From Pyramidobacter sp. (GTDB taxonomy: Bacteria > Synergistota > Synergistia > Synergistales > Dethiosulfovibrionaceae), in NCBI GenBank assembly GCA_016286835.1, contig JAEEUD010000131.1:1-5570 (forward strand): a stretch of DNA of 5,570 bases. Direction: 5' to 3'. The notes under the pieces are model-generated. The model saw only the letters and a list, made by a program, of their open reading frames with translations, had not been told where the DNA came from and made no database searches. Positions within the stretch are counted from its first letter, which is position 1. The number at the start of each line of letters is the position of its first letter. The translations under genes and the position numbers were made by a program. Positions 1-5,554 of this stretch are shown here, one piece after another.

Positions 1-38
1 TTCTGCGGCCCGCTGGCGCGGGGTTGTTGTTGCAGAAC

Positions 39-145
39 CAAAACCAACGCGAAGGCGCAAAGGCGCGAAGAATAAACAGAAGGGGAGGGGTGCGTTCCCT
101 TGTTTTCCTTTGCGACTTCGCGTCTTCGCGTTGGATCCGGTTTTG
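39..145. repeat. Palindromic intergenic repeat, copy 1
   Basis: The ends are CAAAACC (39-45) and GGTTTTG (139-145). Inside them AACGCGAAG (46-54) pairs perfectly with CTTCGCGTT (124-132). The arms continue as an imperfect tandem of CGC(A/G)AAG-like units. The right arm has six extra bases (GGATCC) next to its terminal GGTTTTG. A further GC-rich inverted pair lies outside (CGCGGG at 17-22, CCCGCG at 151-156). The centre (71-106) is an imperfect AAACA/GAAGGG-type hairpin. A related but diverged copy lies at 5303-5461. The whole could form one long hairpin in DNA or RNA. I see no transposase, so it is either a non-autonomous palindromic element (MITE or REP-like) or a structured intergenic spacer. 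Confidence 0.75.
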
Positions 146-198
146 AATATCCCGCGGTGATTTTCTATAAATACATGTTCAGTCATTATAAAAAGTCG

Positions 199-227
199 TT
201 GACAGTCGACCGTTTTTCGACTATACT
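199..227 (+). promoter_or_regulatory. Sigma-70 promoter for the opine dehydrogenase-TRAP operon
   Basis: The -35 is a perfect TTGACA (199-204), the spacer is 17 bp, and the -10 is TATACT (222-227, 5 of 6 to consensus). The predicted start is about 233-235, giving a leader of about 45 bases before the ATG at 278. The DNA just upstream (about 160-196) is A/T-rich in an otherwise GC-rich region, as an UP element would be. The spacer is framed by a perfect inverted repeat, AGTCGA (204-209), N7, TCGACT (217-222), which touches both promoter boxes. A promoter this strong usually needs a repressor, which fits the operator-like sites beside it. Confidence 0.85.
219..226. promoter_or_regulatory. Putative HutC-type operator O1, over the -10
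   Basis: GACTATAC matches 7 of 8 positions of GTCTATAC, the reverse complement of the leader site at 245-252. It overlaps the -10 box TATACT, so a bound repressor would occlude RNA polymerase. It forms an inverted pair with the leader site, separated by 18 bases. The HutC subfamily of GntR regulators is known to favour GT-N-TA-N-AC cores. Assignment to the downstream regulator is inference. Confidence 0.4.
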
Positions 228-244
228 CGTTTCATTCAGACTTT

Positions 245-252
245 GTATAGAC
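245..252. promoter_or_regulatory. Putative HutC-type operator O2, in the leader
   Basis: GTATAGAC fits the published HutC-subfamily core GT-M-TA-K-AC exactly. It lies about 10-18 bases downstream of the predicted transcription start and well upstream of the ATG, a usual place for a repressor roadblock. A GT-N-TA-N-AC core is expected about once by chance in a window of this size, so position and pairing with the site at 219-226 carry the argument. The probable cognate regulator is encoded at 4577-5275. Confidence 0.5.
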
Positions 253-277
253 ATCTCAACAGGAAGAAGATGAGCGT

Positions 278-1402
278 ATGTCTCGCAGGATCACGATCCT
301 CGGCGGGGGAAACGGCGCGTTTGCGGCGGCCGGGCATCTGACGATGGACGGGCACGCCGTGACGCTGTACGAGTGTCCGGAGTTCGCCGCTTCGGTCGCG
401 GAGGTCAGAAAGACCGGCGGCATCGAGCTGAAAACGCTGCCGTCGAATCATATCCCGGAAGGATTCGCCAGGCTGGCGGGCGTCACGACGGACATCAAAG
501 AGGCGCTCGCGGATGCGGAGATCGTGCTGGTGATCGTGCCGAGCTTCGCTCACGCGGAGATGGCCCGGCTGGCGGCGCCGTTTCTGCGTCCCGATCAGCT
601 GATCGTGCTGGCGCCGGGCAACCTCTTCGGGCCGATCGAGTTCGCCCGCGTGGTGCGTGCCTGCGGCAACACGGCGGATCTGACGTATGCGGATCTCGAC
701 TGCATGATGTACGCCTGCCGCAAGACCGGGCCGGCGAGCGTGTGGCTGCGCGGCTACAAGCACGCCCTTGGCTGCGCGGCGTTCCCGGCGGTGCGGAACG
801 ACGAGGTGTTCGCCCGCCTGTCGGAGGTGTACCCGTATCTGGTCAAAAAGGACAACATCCTCGCGACGGGGATGTCGAATCCCAACTTCGCCATCCACAT
901 CCCGATCATGCTGTTCAACATCGCCAACGTGGACCACAAGCGCGACATGCTGTTCTACGCCGACTGCATGACGGAGTCGGTGGGCATGTTCATCGACGCG
1001 ATCGACCGGGAGCGCATGGCGTTCGACCGCGCCGGGATCTTCGGCCTCGTCGATCTGGCGGAGCAGGACCGGCGCTGGTACGGCTATCAGGGCGTGCACG
1101 GCGACACCATCTATGAGCTGGGAGCGACGAGCCCGCTCTATCCCAACAGCAAGATGCCGACGGAGAAATTGCACCGCTATTTCACGGAGGACGTTCCCTA
1201 CGGACTGATCCCGGCGCTGTCGCTGCTGAAGAAGTTCGGCTTTCCGCACACGGCGGTGGCGACGGCGGCGAACGCGGCGTGCATCCTCTGCGGGCGCGAT
1301 TTCTTCGCGGAAGCGCGCACGCTGGAGCGGCTCGGGCTCGGCGATCTGAGCGGCGAGGCGCTGCTCGATCTGGTGCGGTTCGGTTTTCAGCGCGGGGCAT
1401 GA
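278..1402 (+). CDS. NAD(P)-dependent opine/octopine dehydrogenase family protein
   Basis: This 374-residue cytosolic enzyme has the two-domain build of the octopine/nopaline dehydrogenase family. These enzymes reversibly condense an amino acid with a 2-oxo acid into an N-(carboxyalkyl) amino acid (opine) using NAD(P)H. The N-terminal Rossmann fold starts at once with GGGNGAFAAAGHL (residues 9-21), and an acidic E32 follows beta-2. The C-terminal octopine-DH helical domain spans roughly 190-345. It contains NPNFAIHIPI with H207, and HRYFTEDVPYGL with R300 and D305. The R/D spacing of five equals that of the R324/D329 pair I recall for scallop octopine dehydrogenase, where a His is also catalytic, so the enzyme looks intact. 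The ATG at 278 is chosen because AGGAAGA (261-267) precedes it and the dinucleotide fold begins directly after; the ATG at 270 is out of frame. It is first in the operon, 39 bp before the binding protein. Substrate and direction (opine synthesis or breakdown) are not readable. A ketopantoate-reductase-like or glycerol-3-phosphate-dehydrogenase-like activity is less likely, given the C-terminal domain. Confidence 0.87.
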   Translation: MSRRITILGGGNGAFAAAGHLTMDGHAVTLYECPEFAASVAEVRKTGGIELKTLPSNHIPEGFARLAGVTTDIKEALADAEIVLVIVPSFAHAEMARLAAPFLRPDQLIVLAPGNLFGPIEFARVVRACGNTADLTYADLDCMMYACRKTGPASVWLRGYKHALGCAAFPAVRNDEVFARLSEVYPYLVKKDNILATGMSNPNFAIHIPIMLFNIANVDHKRDMLFYADCMTESVGMFIDAIDRERMAFDRAGIFGLVDLAEQDRRWYGYQGVHGDTIYELGATSPLYPNSKMPTEKLHRYFTEDVPYGLIPALSLLKKFGFPHTAVATAANAACILCGRDFFAEARTLERLGLGDLSGEALLDLVRFGFQRGA

Positions 1403-1441
1403 CCTTTCGCGCCTGCAACTCACATTAAAGGAGGCAGTTTC

Positions 1442-2422
1442 ATGAACATCAGGAAAATCGCGGCGGTTCTCGGCATGACGGCTCTGCTCGGAGCTTCGGC
1501 TCTGGCGGCGAAGAAGATCGACAACGTGCAGATCATCACGGGCGGCGCCGGCGGCGGCTGGGAAGTGATCGGCGCGGCGATCGCCAGCAAGGCGAACGAG
1601 CGCTTCGAAGGCTTCCCGGTGACGGCGATCCCCGGTCCCGGCTCGGTGGCCAACCCGATGATCGTCTCCTCGGGCGAGACGGCGTTCGGCATCAGCTATC
1701 CCAACTTCCTCGTCTGCGCCCGTGACGGCCTCTTCCCCTATGACAAGGCGGCCGACAATCTGGCGACGATCGCTTCGATGCCGGCGACGGTGCTGCACAT
1801 TTTCGCCGATCCGGACAAGGCCAAAGAGTCCACGTTCGAAGCGGTGCTGGACAAGAAGATCCCCATCCATCTGGCGCTGCCGCCTCAGGGCGCGGGCAGC
1901 CACATGATCTTCCACAACGTCATGACGGCCTACGGTCTCAAGCAGATCGAGGACATGAAGGCGTGGGGCTGCGACTTCTACTACGCGAACGTTTCCGGCA
2001 TCAACGAAGCGTGGCGCAACCGCATGGTCGACGGCGGCGTCTCGACGCTGAACATCCCCGGCACGGCGGTCGAAGAGGCGCTGAGCTCGCGCGCCGGCGT
2101 GATCCTGTCGATGGGCGACGGCCTCATCGCGCGCCTGGGCGAGGCCGGCTTCAGCCCCTACACGATCCCTGCGGGAACGTACACGGGACAGAAGGAAGAC
2201 GTCCACACGGTGGGCCTGCCGATGATCCTGTTCACCCGCAAGGACGTGGACGAGGACACGGTGTATGAGATCACAAAGTCGATCTACGAGAACGCCGAGT
2301 TCCTCAAGACGGTGCACAGCTCGTTCAAGACGTTCGATCCCAACACGATGTGCCAGGGCACGGGCATCGCGCTGCACCCCGGCGCGGAGAAGTTCTACCG
2401 CGAGAAAGGCCTCATCAAATAA
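1442..2422 (+). CDS. TAXI family TRAP transporter solute-binding protein
   Basis: This 326-residue protein is the periplasmic ligand-binding component of a TAXI-type TRAP transporter, which hands its solute to the fused permease encoded next. A Sec signal peptide is clear: basic NIRK, a hydrophobic stretch (about 6-19), then ALA-A, with cleavage likely after residue 22 or 23. There is no lipobox, so it should be soluble. The mature protein opens with the TAXI glycine cluster ITGGAGGGWEVIG (about 32-44). PGPGSVANP and a GETAFGISYPN segment follow. It closes with LHPGAEKFYREKGL, typical of the family's C-terminus. Known TAXI ligands are mainly glutamate, 2-oxoglutarate and similar carboxylates. 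An opine or an opine precursor would fit the dehydrogenase upstream, but that is inference. AAAGGAGG (1427-1434) sits seven bases before the ATG, a near-ideal ribosome site that implies high expression, as is usual for binding proteins. Confidence 0.9.
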   Translation: MNIRKIAAVLGMTALLGASALAAKKIDNVQIITGGAGGGWEVIGAAIASKANERFEGFPVTAIPGPGSVANPMIVSSGETAFGISYPNFLVCARDGLFPYDKAADNLATIASMPATVLHIFADPDKAKESTFEAVLDKKIPIHLALPPQGAGSHMIFHNVMTAYGLKQIEDMKAWGCDFYYANVSGINEAWRNRMVDGGVSTLNIPGTAVEEALSSRAGVILSMGDGLIARLGEAGFSPYTIPAGTYTGQKEDVHTVGLPMILFTRKDVDEDTVYEITKSIYENAEFLKTVHSSFKTFDPNTMCQGTGIALHPGAEKFYREKGLIK

Positions 2423-2424
2423 GC

Positions 2425-2453
2425 GGCCGTTGACGGCCGGCGACGCTCCGGCC
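2425..2453 (+). promoter_or_regulatory. Two mutually exclusive hairpins after the binding-protein gene
   Basis: GGCCGT (2425-2430) pairs with ACGGCC (2433-2438). GGCCGG (2435-2440) pairs with CCGGCC (2448-2453) across a 7-base loop. The two share 2435-2438, so only one can form at a time. The second is the more plausible stem because the first leaves a loop of only two bases. It begins 13 bases after the stop codon and is followed by a T-rich but interrupted stretch. A 3' stem protecting the binding-protein message, or a weak terminator, is the likely role. Confidence 0.45.
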
Positions 2454-2471
2454 TGTGTTCGTTGTTTTATG

Positions 2472-2512
2472 ATGCCCGATCCCCTTTATTCACGCTGGGT
2501 ATCGGGCATTTT
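2472..2512 (+). terminator. Intra-operon hairpin with T run (partial terminator)
   Basis: ATGCCCGAT (2472-2480) pairs perfectly with ATCGGGCAT (2501-2509). After one mismatch, CCC (2482-2484) and GGG (2497-2499) extend the stem, leaving a 12-base loop. The stem runs into TTTT (2509-2512). The T run is short and the stem sits between binding protein and permease in the same operon, so I read it as a leaky terminator that lowers permease relative to binding protein. No good promoter is visible between it and the permease ATG, so the permease must depend on read-through. Confidence 0.55.
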
Positions 2513-2546
2513 CGGCATGTCTTCCTGAACAGGGGGAAGGTTCACT

Positions 2547-4457
2547 ATGAGCGAGAAAAAGTTTTCTCCCGGGACGATGCGTTCGCTGAGCGGCTTTCCG
2601 CGCGCGCTGGCCTACGTTTGCGGCGCGTCGCTGACGCTCGTCACGTTTTATACGGCGTTTCGCGGCGTGTTCCTGCCGCTGGTGCAGAGGTCGATCCATC
2701 TCTGCCTGCTGCTGGCGCTCACCTTCTTGTGGTTCCCCGCGGACGAAAGATCGCCGCGCGACCGGCCCTCGGCGCTTGACTGGCTGTTCACGGCGCTGTC
2801 GCTGGCCGTGCTGGTCTGGACGCTGCTCAACAATCACCGCTATATGACGCGCATCCCGTATTACAGCAAGGTCTCGGCCCTCGACATGGCGGCCGGCACG
2901 GTGCTGGTGCTGCTGGTGCTGGAGAGCGGCCGGCGCACGCTGGGACTGTTCATCACGATCCTCGCCGGCGCCCTGATCGCCTACGCCTTCGCGGGGCCCC
3001 TGATGCCGCAGATGTTTGCACATCAGGGCGTGTCGTTCTCGCGCTTCATCGACATCATGTACATGACGGACATGGGGCTGTGGAACTCGCTGATGGGCAC
3101 GTCTTCGACGCTGCTGTTCATCTTCATCGCCTTCGGCGCGGCGCTCCAGGCGACGCACACCGACTCGCACTACATGGACATCAGCCTGGCGCTGGCGGGT
3201 TCCAAACCGGGCGGTCCGGCGAAGGTGGCGGTGATCTCGAGCGCGGCCATGGGCACGATCTCCGGCAGCACGATCGCCAACGTGGTCTCGACGGGCACGC
3301 TGACGATCCCGCTGATGAAAAAGACGGGCTACTCGCCGGAGGAGGCGGGCGCGATCGAGACGGTGGCCTCGGCCGGCGGACAGATCATGCCGCCGATCAT
3401 GGGCACGGGAGCGTTCATCCTCGCCGACTTCATCGGACGGCGCTATTTCGACATCGTTCAGGTGTCGGTGCTGCCGGCGATCCTGTTCTACGCGACGCTG
3501 TGGTTCTTCGTCGATCTCAAGGCGAAGAAGAAAGGACTGCTGGGCCTGCCGCCCGATCAGCTGCCGTCGTTCCGGCGCGAGATGGGGCGCTACTGGCACA
3601 TGTTCCTGCCCATCCTGCTGCTGCTGGGACTGCTGTGCTTCGGCTTCACGCCGTTCCTGTCGGGCGCGGCCTGCTGCGTGCTGATCCTGGCCTTTTCCTT
3701 CGTGCGGCCGGAGACGCGGCTGTCGCTGCGCGGCTTTTTCAAGGCGCTGGAAGACTGCTCGGTCAGCGTGGCCAAGATCGCCGGCGTGATCGGCTGCGCG
3801 GCGATCATCGTCTCGATGATCAACACGACGGGACTGATGCTGAAATCCACGGCGATCATCCTCTACCTGTCGCGCGGCTCGCTGCTGCTGACGATCGCCA
3901 TCGAAGGCCTGATCGCCTACGTGCTGGGCATGGGGCTGCCGATCTCGACGGCCTACGTGATCCTGGCCACGCTCGGCGCGCCGGCGCTGAAAGAACTGGG
4001 CATCCCGCTGCTGGCGGGACACCTGATGATCTTCTGGTTCTCGCAGCTGTCCACGATCACGCCGCCGGTGTGCATGACGGCGTTCGCGGCGGCGGGGATC
4101 TCCGGCGGACACCCCATGAAGACGGGCTTCACGGCGCTGCCTCTGGGCTCCACGTTCTACGCGGTGCCCATCCTCTTCCTGTTCTCGAACATCCTCAACG
4201 TCATGTCGCGGCCGGTCGCGGCGTGCGCCGATTTCGCCTGCGCGCTCGCGGGCGCGTACTGTTTCGCCGTGGGCGTGGAGGGCTTCTGCCGGCGCGCTCC
4301 CGTGGGAGGCGTCATGCGCGCGCTGATGCTGGCGGCAACGGCGATGTTCTTCGCGGCCACGTTCACGGCCGTGCCGGATACGGTCTCGGCGGCCCTGGCA
4401 GCGGCGGCCGGAGCGATCCTCGTCTTCTGCTGCGCCACGCACGGCAGAAGACGATGA
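2547..4457 (+). CDS. TRAP transporter fused permease (DctQM-type, TAXI family)
   Basis: This 636-residue inner-membrane protein fuses the small 4-helix (DctQ-like) and large (DctM-like) subunits, as is usual for TAXI systems, and imports solute with a Na+ or H+ gradient. About 110 N-terminal residues carry the small-subunit helices. The large subunit follows, with its signature loops: SGSTIANVVSTG (239-250), then IPLMKKTGYSPEEAGAIE (254-271) and SAGGQIMPPIMG (275-286). The second half of the inverted repeat has GMGLPISTAY (461-470) and STITPPVCMTAFAAAGISG (502-520). Three further hydrophobic segments (about 558-580, 591-610, 612-632) follow the core, and the chain ends in HGRRR, probably cytoplasmic. 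Length is normal for the family. AGGGGGAAGG (2531-2540) lies six bases before the ATG. It sits 124 bp after the binding-protein gene, separated by hairpins, and ends 39 bp before the terminator stem. All key loops look intact. Confidence 0.93.
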   Translation: MSEKKFSPGTMRSLSGFPRALAYVCGASLTLVTFYTAFRGVFLPLVQRSIHLCLLLALTFLWFPADERSPRDRPSALDWLFTALSLAVLVWTLLNNHRYMTRIPYYSKVSALDMAAGTVLVLLVLESGRRTLGLFITILAGALIAYAFAGPLMPQMFAHQGVSFSRFIDIMYMTDMGLWNSLMGTSSTLLFIFIAFGAALQATHTDSHYMDISLALAGSKPGGPAKVAVISSAAMGTISGSTIANVVSTGTLTIPLMKKTGYSPEEAGAIETVASAGGQIMPPIMGTGAFILADFIGRRYFDIVQVSVLPAILFYATLWFFVDLKAKKKGLLGLPPDQLPSFRREMGRYWHMFLPILLLLGLLCFGFTPFLSGAACCVLILAFSFVRPETRLSLRGFFKALEDCSVSVAKIAGVIGCAAIIVSMINTTGLMLKSTAIILYLSRGSLLLTIAIEGLIAYVLGMGLPISTAYVILATLGAPALKELGIPLLAGHLMIFWFSQLSTITPPVCMTAFAAAGISGGHPMKTGFTALPLGSTFYAVPILFLFSNILNVMSRPVAACADFACALAGAYCFAVGVEGFCRRAPVGGVMRALMLAATAMFFAATFTAVPDTVSAALAAAAGAILVFCCATHGRRR

Positions 4458-4496
4458 GGAACGACCTGTTCCCCCTAAAATCAGACAGCACATGCA

Positions 4497-4526
4497 AAAA
4501 AGTCCCGTCGCGCGACGGGACTTTTT
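4497..4526. terminator. Symmetric rho-independent terminator of the operon
   Basis: Bases 4502-4521 are a perfect 20-bp palindrome (GTCCCGTC stem, GCGC loop), flanked by A5 (4497-4501) and T5 (4522-4526). With A on the left and T on the right it can terminate transcription from either strand. It lies 39 bp after the permease stop codon. It separates the transport operon from the regulator gene, whose promoter begins four bases later. Confidence 0.92.
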
Positions 4527-4529
4527 GCG

Positions 4530-4538
4530 TGATATAAT
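4530..4538 (+). promoter_or_regulatory. Extended -10 promoter for the gntR-type gene
   Basis: TGATATAAT gives a perfect -10 (TATAAT, 4533-4538) with the TG extension one base upstream. The expected -35 position falls inside the terminator palindrome and has no TTGACA-like match, consistent with an extended -10 promoter that does not need one. The predicted start is near 4545, leaving a leader of about 32 bases. I see no GT-N-TA-N-AC operator here, so autoregulation is not supported by the sequence. Confidence 0.7.
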
Positions 4539-4576
4539 CGTTTTCATAGAAAATTGCATTCCGGGGGGAATGATCA

Positions 4577-5275
4577 ATGATAAAGAAAAAAGGCGTCACG
4601 CTCCATCAGGAGATCGCCGCAGAACTGCGGGCGCGGATCGACAACGGCGAATGGCCGCCGGACACGAGACTGCCTTCGGAACCGGAACTGTCGGCGCACT
4701 TTGGCGTCTGCCGCATGACCGTCCGCCAGGCCCTCGGCGAGCTCGAAGCGGAAGGGCGGATCGTGCGCCAGCGCGGGCGCGGCACGTTTGCGGCGCAGCA
4801 GAAATTCGTGGGCGACATCGTCTCCTTCCGACTGCCCGAGGGCTTCGGCCACAAACACGAGCTCGTCAGCGTCAAAAGGAAGAAGGCCAACGCGCTCCTG
4901 GCCTCGCAGCTTGACGTGGAACGGCGGAAGACGATCGTCGAGCTGTACCGCGTGCGCTTTTTCGCTGCGCAGAACGAACCGGCCGAGCTGGAGATCTCCT
5001 CGATGACGCCCGAGACGTTCGCGCTGATCGCGGACGAAGACTTCACCCAGCCTGTCTACACGACGATCCGGCGAAAGCTGGACGTGAGTTCCGACAGCTT
5101 TGTCTGCGAAGTGCTGCCCGTCGCGCTCGACGAGGAGCAGGCCAAACTGCTCAAACTGCCCGCCGGCACGCTGGCGCTGAAACTGCACCGCACCTGGCTG
5201 GGCGACGGAAAGCCCCTGATGTTCACCGTCCTCATCTTCTCGCCGGAGAAGAACCGCTACGTGCTGGGGAAATGA
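4577..5275 (+). CDS. GntR family regulator, HutC subfamily (UTRA domain)
   Basis: This 232-residue DNA-binding repressor has an N-terminal winged helix-turn-helix (about 8-73). It holds LPSEPELSAHFGV (32-44), the recognition helix RMTVRQALGELEAEG (46-60), and the wing RQRGRGTF (64-71). A UTRA effector-binding domain follows (about 90-228), marked by ELYRVRFFA and, near the end, the LHRTWLGDGKPLMF segment. Length is typical of HutC proteins, which bind small effectors and release DNA. C45 replaces the Ser that is usual in GVSRMTVRQ. The ATG at 4577 is preferred because it places the helix-turn-helix at the usual distance from the N-terminus and follows the G-rich stretch at 4563-4568; the ATG at 4570 is out of frame. 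The gene has its own promoter behind the operon terminator. The likely target is the operator pair near 219-252 and the likely effector is the transported solute or its product; both are inference. Confidence 0.92.
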   Translation: MIKKKGVTLHQEIAAELRARIDNGEWPPDTRLPSEPELSAHFGVCRMTVRQALGELEAEGRIVRQRGRGTFAAQQKFVGDIVSFRLPEGFGHKHELVSVKRKKANALLASQLDVERRKTIVELYRVRFFAAQNEPAELEISSMTPETFALIADEDFTQPVYTTIRRKLDVSSDSFVCEVLPVALDEEQAKLLKLPAGTLALKLHRTWLGDGKPLMFTVLIFSPEKNRYVLGK

Positions 5276-5302
5276 CGCGGCACGGGCGGGAACGTCATAC
5301 TT

Positions 5303-5461
5303 CAAAACCTTCAACGCAAAGGCACAAGGACACGAAGAAAAAACAAGAGAAGATCAAAAGAAGACCCGCAGGGGCGTTCTCAGGGAGCGCTCATGCGGGT
5401 CTTCTGGTTCTTCTCTTTGAGTCTTAGCGACTTCGCGTCTTGGCGTTGGATTCGGGTTTTG
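5303..5461. repeat. Palindromic intergenic repeat, copy 2
   Basis: CAAAACC (5303-5309) and GGTTTTG (5455-5461) bound arms built of the same AACGC-AAG-CGC-AAG units as the copy at 39-145, but more diverged. An outer inverted pair, GCACGGG (5280-5286) and CCCGTGC (5471-5477), extends the symmetry beyond those ends. Inner pairs are AAGAGAAG (5345-5352) with CTTCTCTT (5410-5417), and a strong central hairpin. This copy is about 52 bases longer than copy 1, mostly because of that central hairpin. It starts 27 bp after the regulator gene. Confidence 0.75.
5359..5405 (+). terminator. Perfect 12-bp hairpin inside repeat copy 2, possible gntR terminator
   Basis: AGAAGACCCGCA (5359-5370) pairs perfectly with TGCGGGTCTTCT (5394-5405) across a 23-base loop that has its own weak GCG/CGC pairing. 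It is followed by the T-rich stretch GGTTCTTCTCTTT, which is not a clean T run. It is the best terminator candidate for the regulator gene, about 84 bp after its stop codon, but it may only be the core of the repeat. Confidence 0.5.
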
Positions 5462-5482
5462 TTTTTCCGTCCCGTGCGCCGC

Positions 5483-5554
5483 GGGCGGGTACATGGGCCC
5501 GCCCCTACGAAAACGCGTGCGTTTGTCCGTAGGGGCGGCCCCGCGCGGCCGCCC
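5483..5554. repeat. REP-like triple-hairpin element
   Basis: Three palindromes are nested side by side. GGGCGGG (5483-5489) pairs with CCCGCCC (5498-5504). CCCCTACG (5502-5509) pairs with CGTAGGGG (5528-5535), enclosing AAACGC-GT-GCGTTT (5511-5524). GGGCGGCC (5533-5540) pairs with GGCCGCCC (5547-5554). The left and right outer hairpins are mirror-related, so the whole resembles two REP units facing each other (a REPIN-like arrangement). Intergenic repeats of GGGCGGG and CCCCTACG type occur in many bacteria. No transposase is visible here. It runs close to the window end and may continue beyond it. Confidence 0.65.

Noticed and set aside
1..37. TTCTGC (1-6) and GCAGAA (32-37) as a hairpin or the end of an upstream gene's terminator
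   Set aside because: It is a six-base pair across a 25-base loop with no T run, and nothing coding is visible upstream. It is too weak to call.
39..145. CRISPR array, because of repeated CGC-AAG units
   Set aside because: The units are 7-9 bases long, adjacent and palindromically arranged, with no regular spacers and no cas genes.
236..2377. A 713-codon open frame on the minus strand opposite the dehydrogenase and binding protein
   Set aside because: It is Arg/His/Asp-rich, without recognisable domains, and lies opposite two clear gene families. Long antisense frames are expected in GC-rich genes.
3080..4537. A 485-codon + strand frame overlapping the permease
   Set aside because: It is an out-of-frame reading of the permease (Gly/Arg/His-rich). 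The permease frame contains all TRAP signatures without interruption.
4544..4551. TCATAGAA after the gntR-gene promoter as a possible autoregulatory operator
   Set aside because: It matches only 5 of 8 positions of the leader site GTATAGAC and lacks the GT and AC ends that define the HutC core.
2490..4577. A 695-codon open frame on the minus strand opposite the permease
   Set aside because: It has low-complexity Arg/Gln/Asp/His composition and no membrane segments or motifs. It is a shadow of the permease reading frame.
5054..5061. GTCTACAC, a GT-N-TA-N-AC match inside the regulator gene
   Set aside because: It lies within coding sequence far from any promoter. About one chance match of this core is expected in a window of this size.
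5272..5298. ATGACG/CGTCAT pair just after the regulator stop codon as a terminator
   Set aside because: It has a six-base stem, a 15-base loop and no T run. The hairpin at 5359-5405 is a better candidate.
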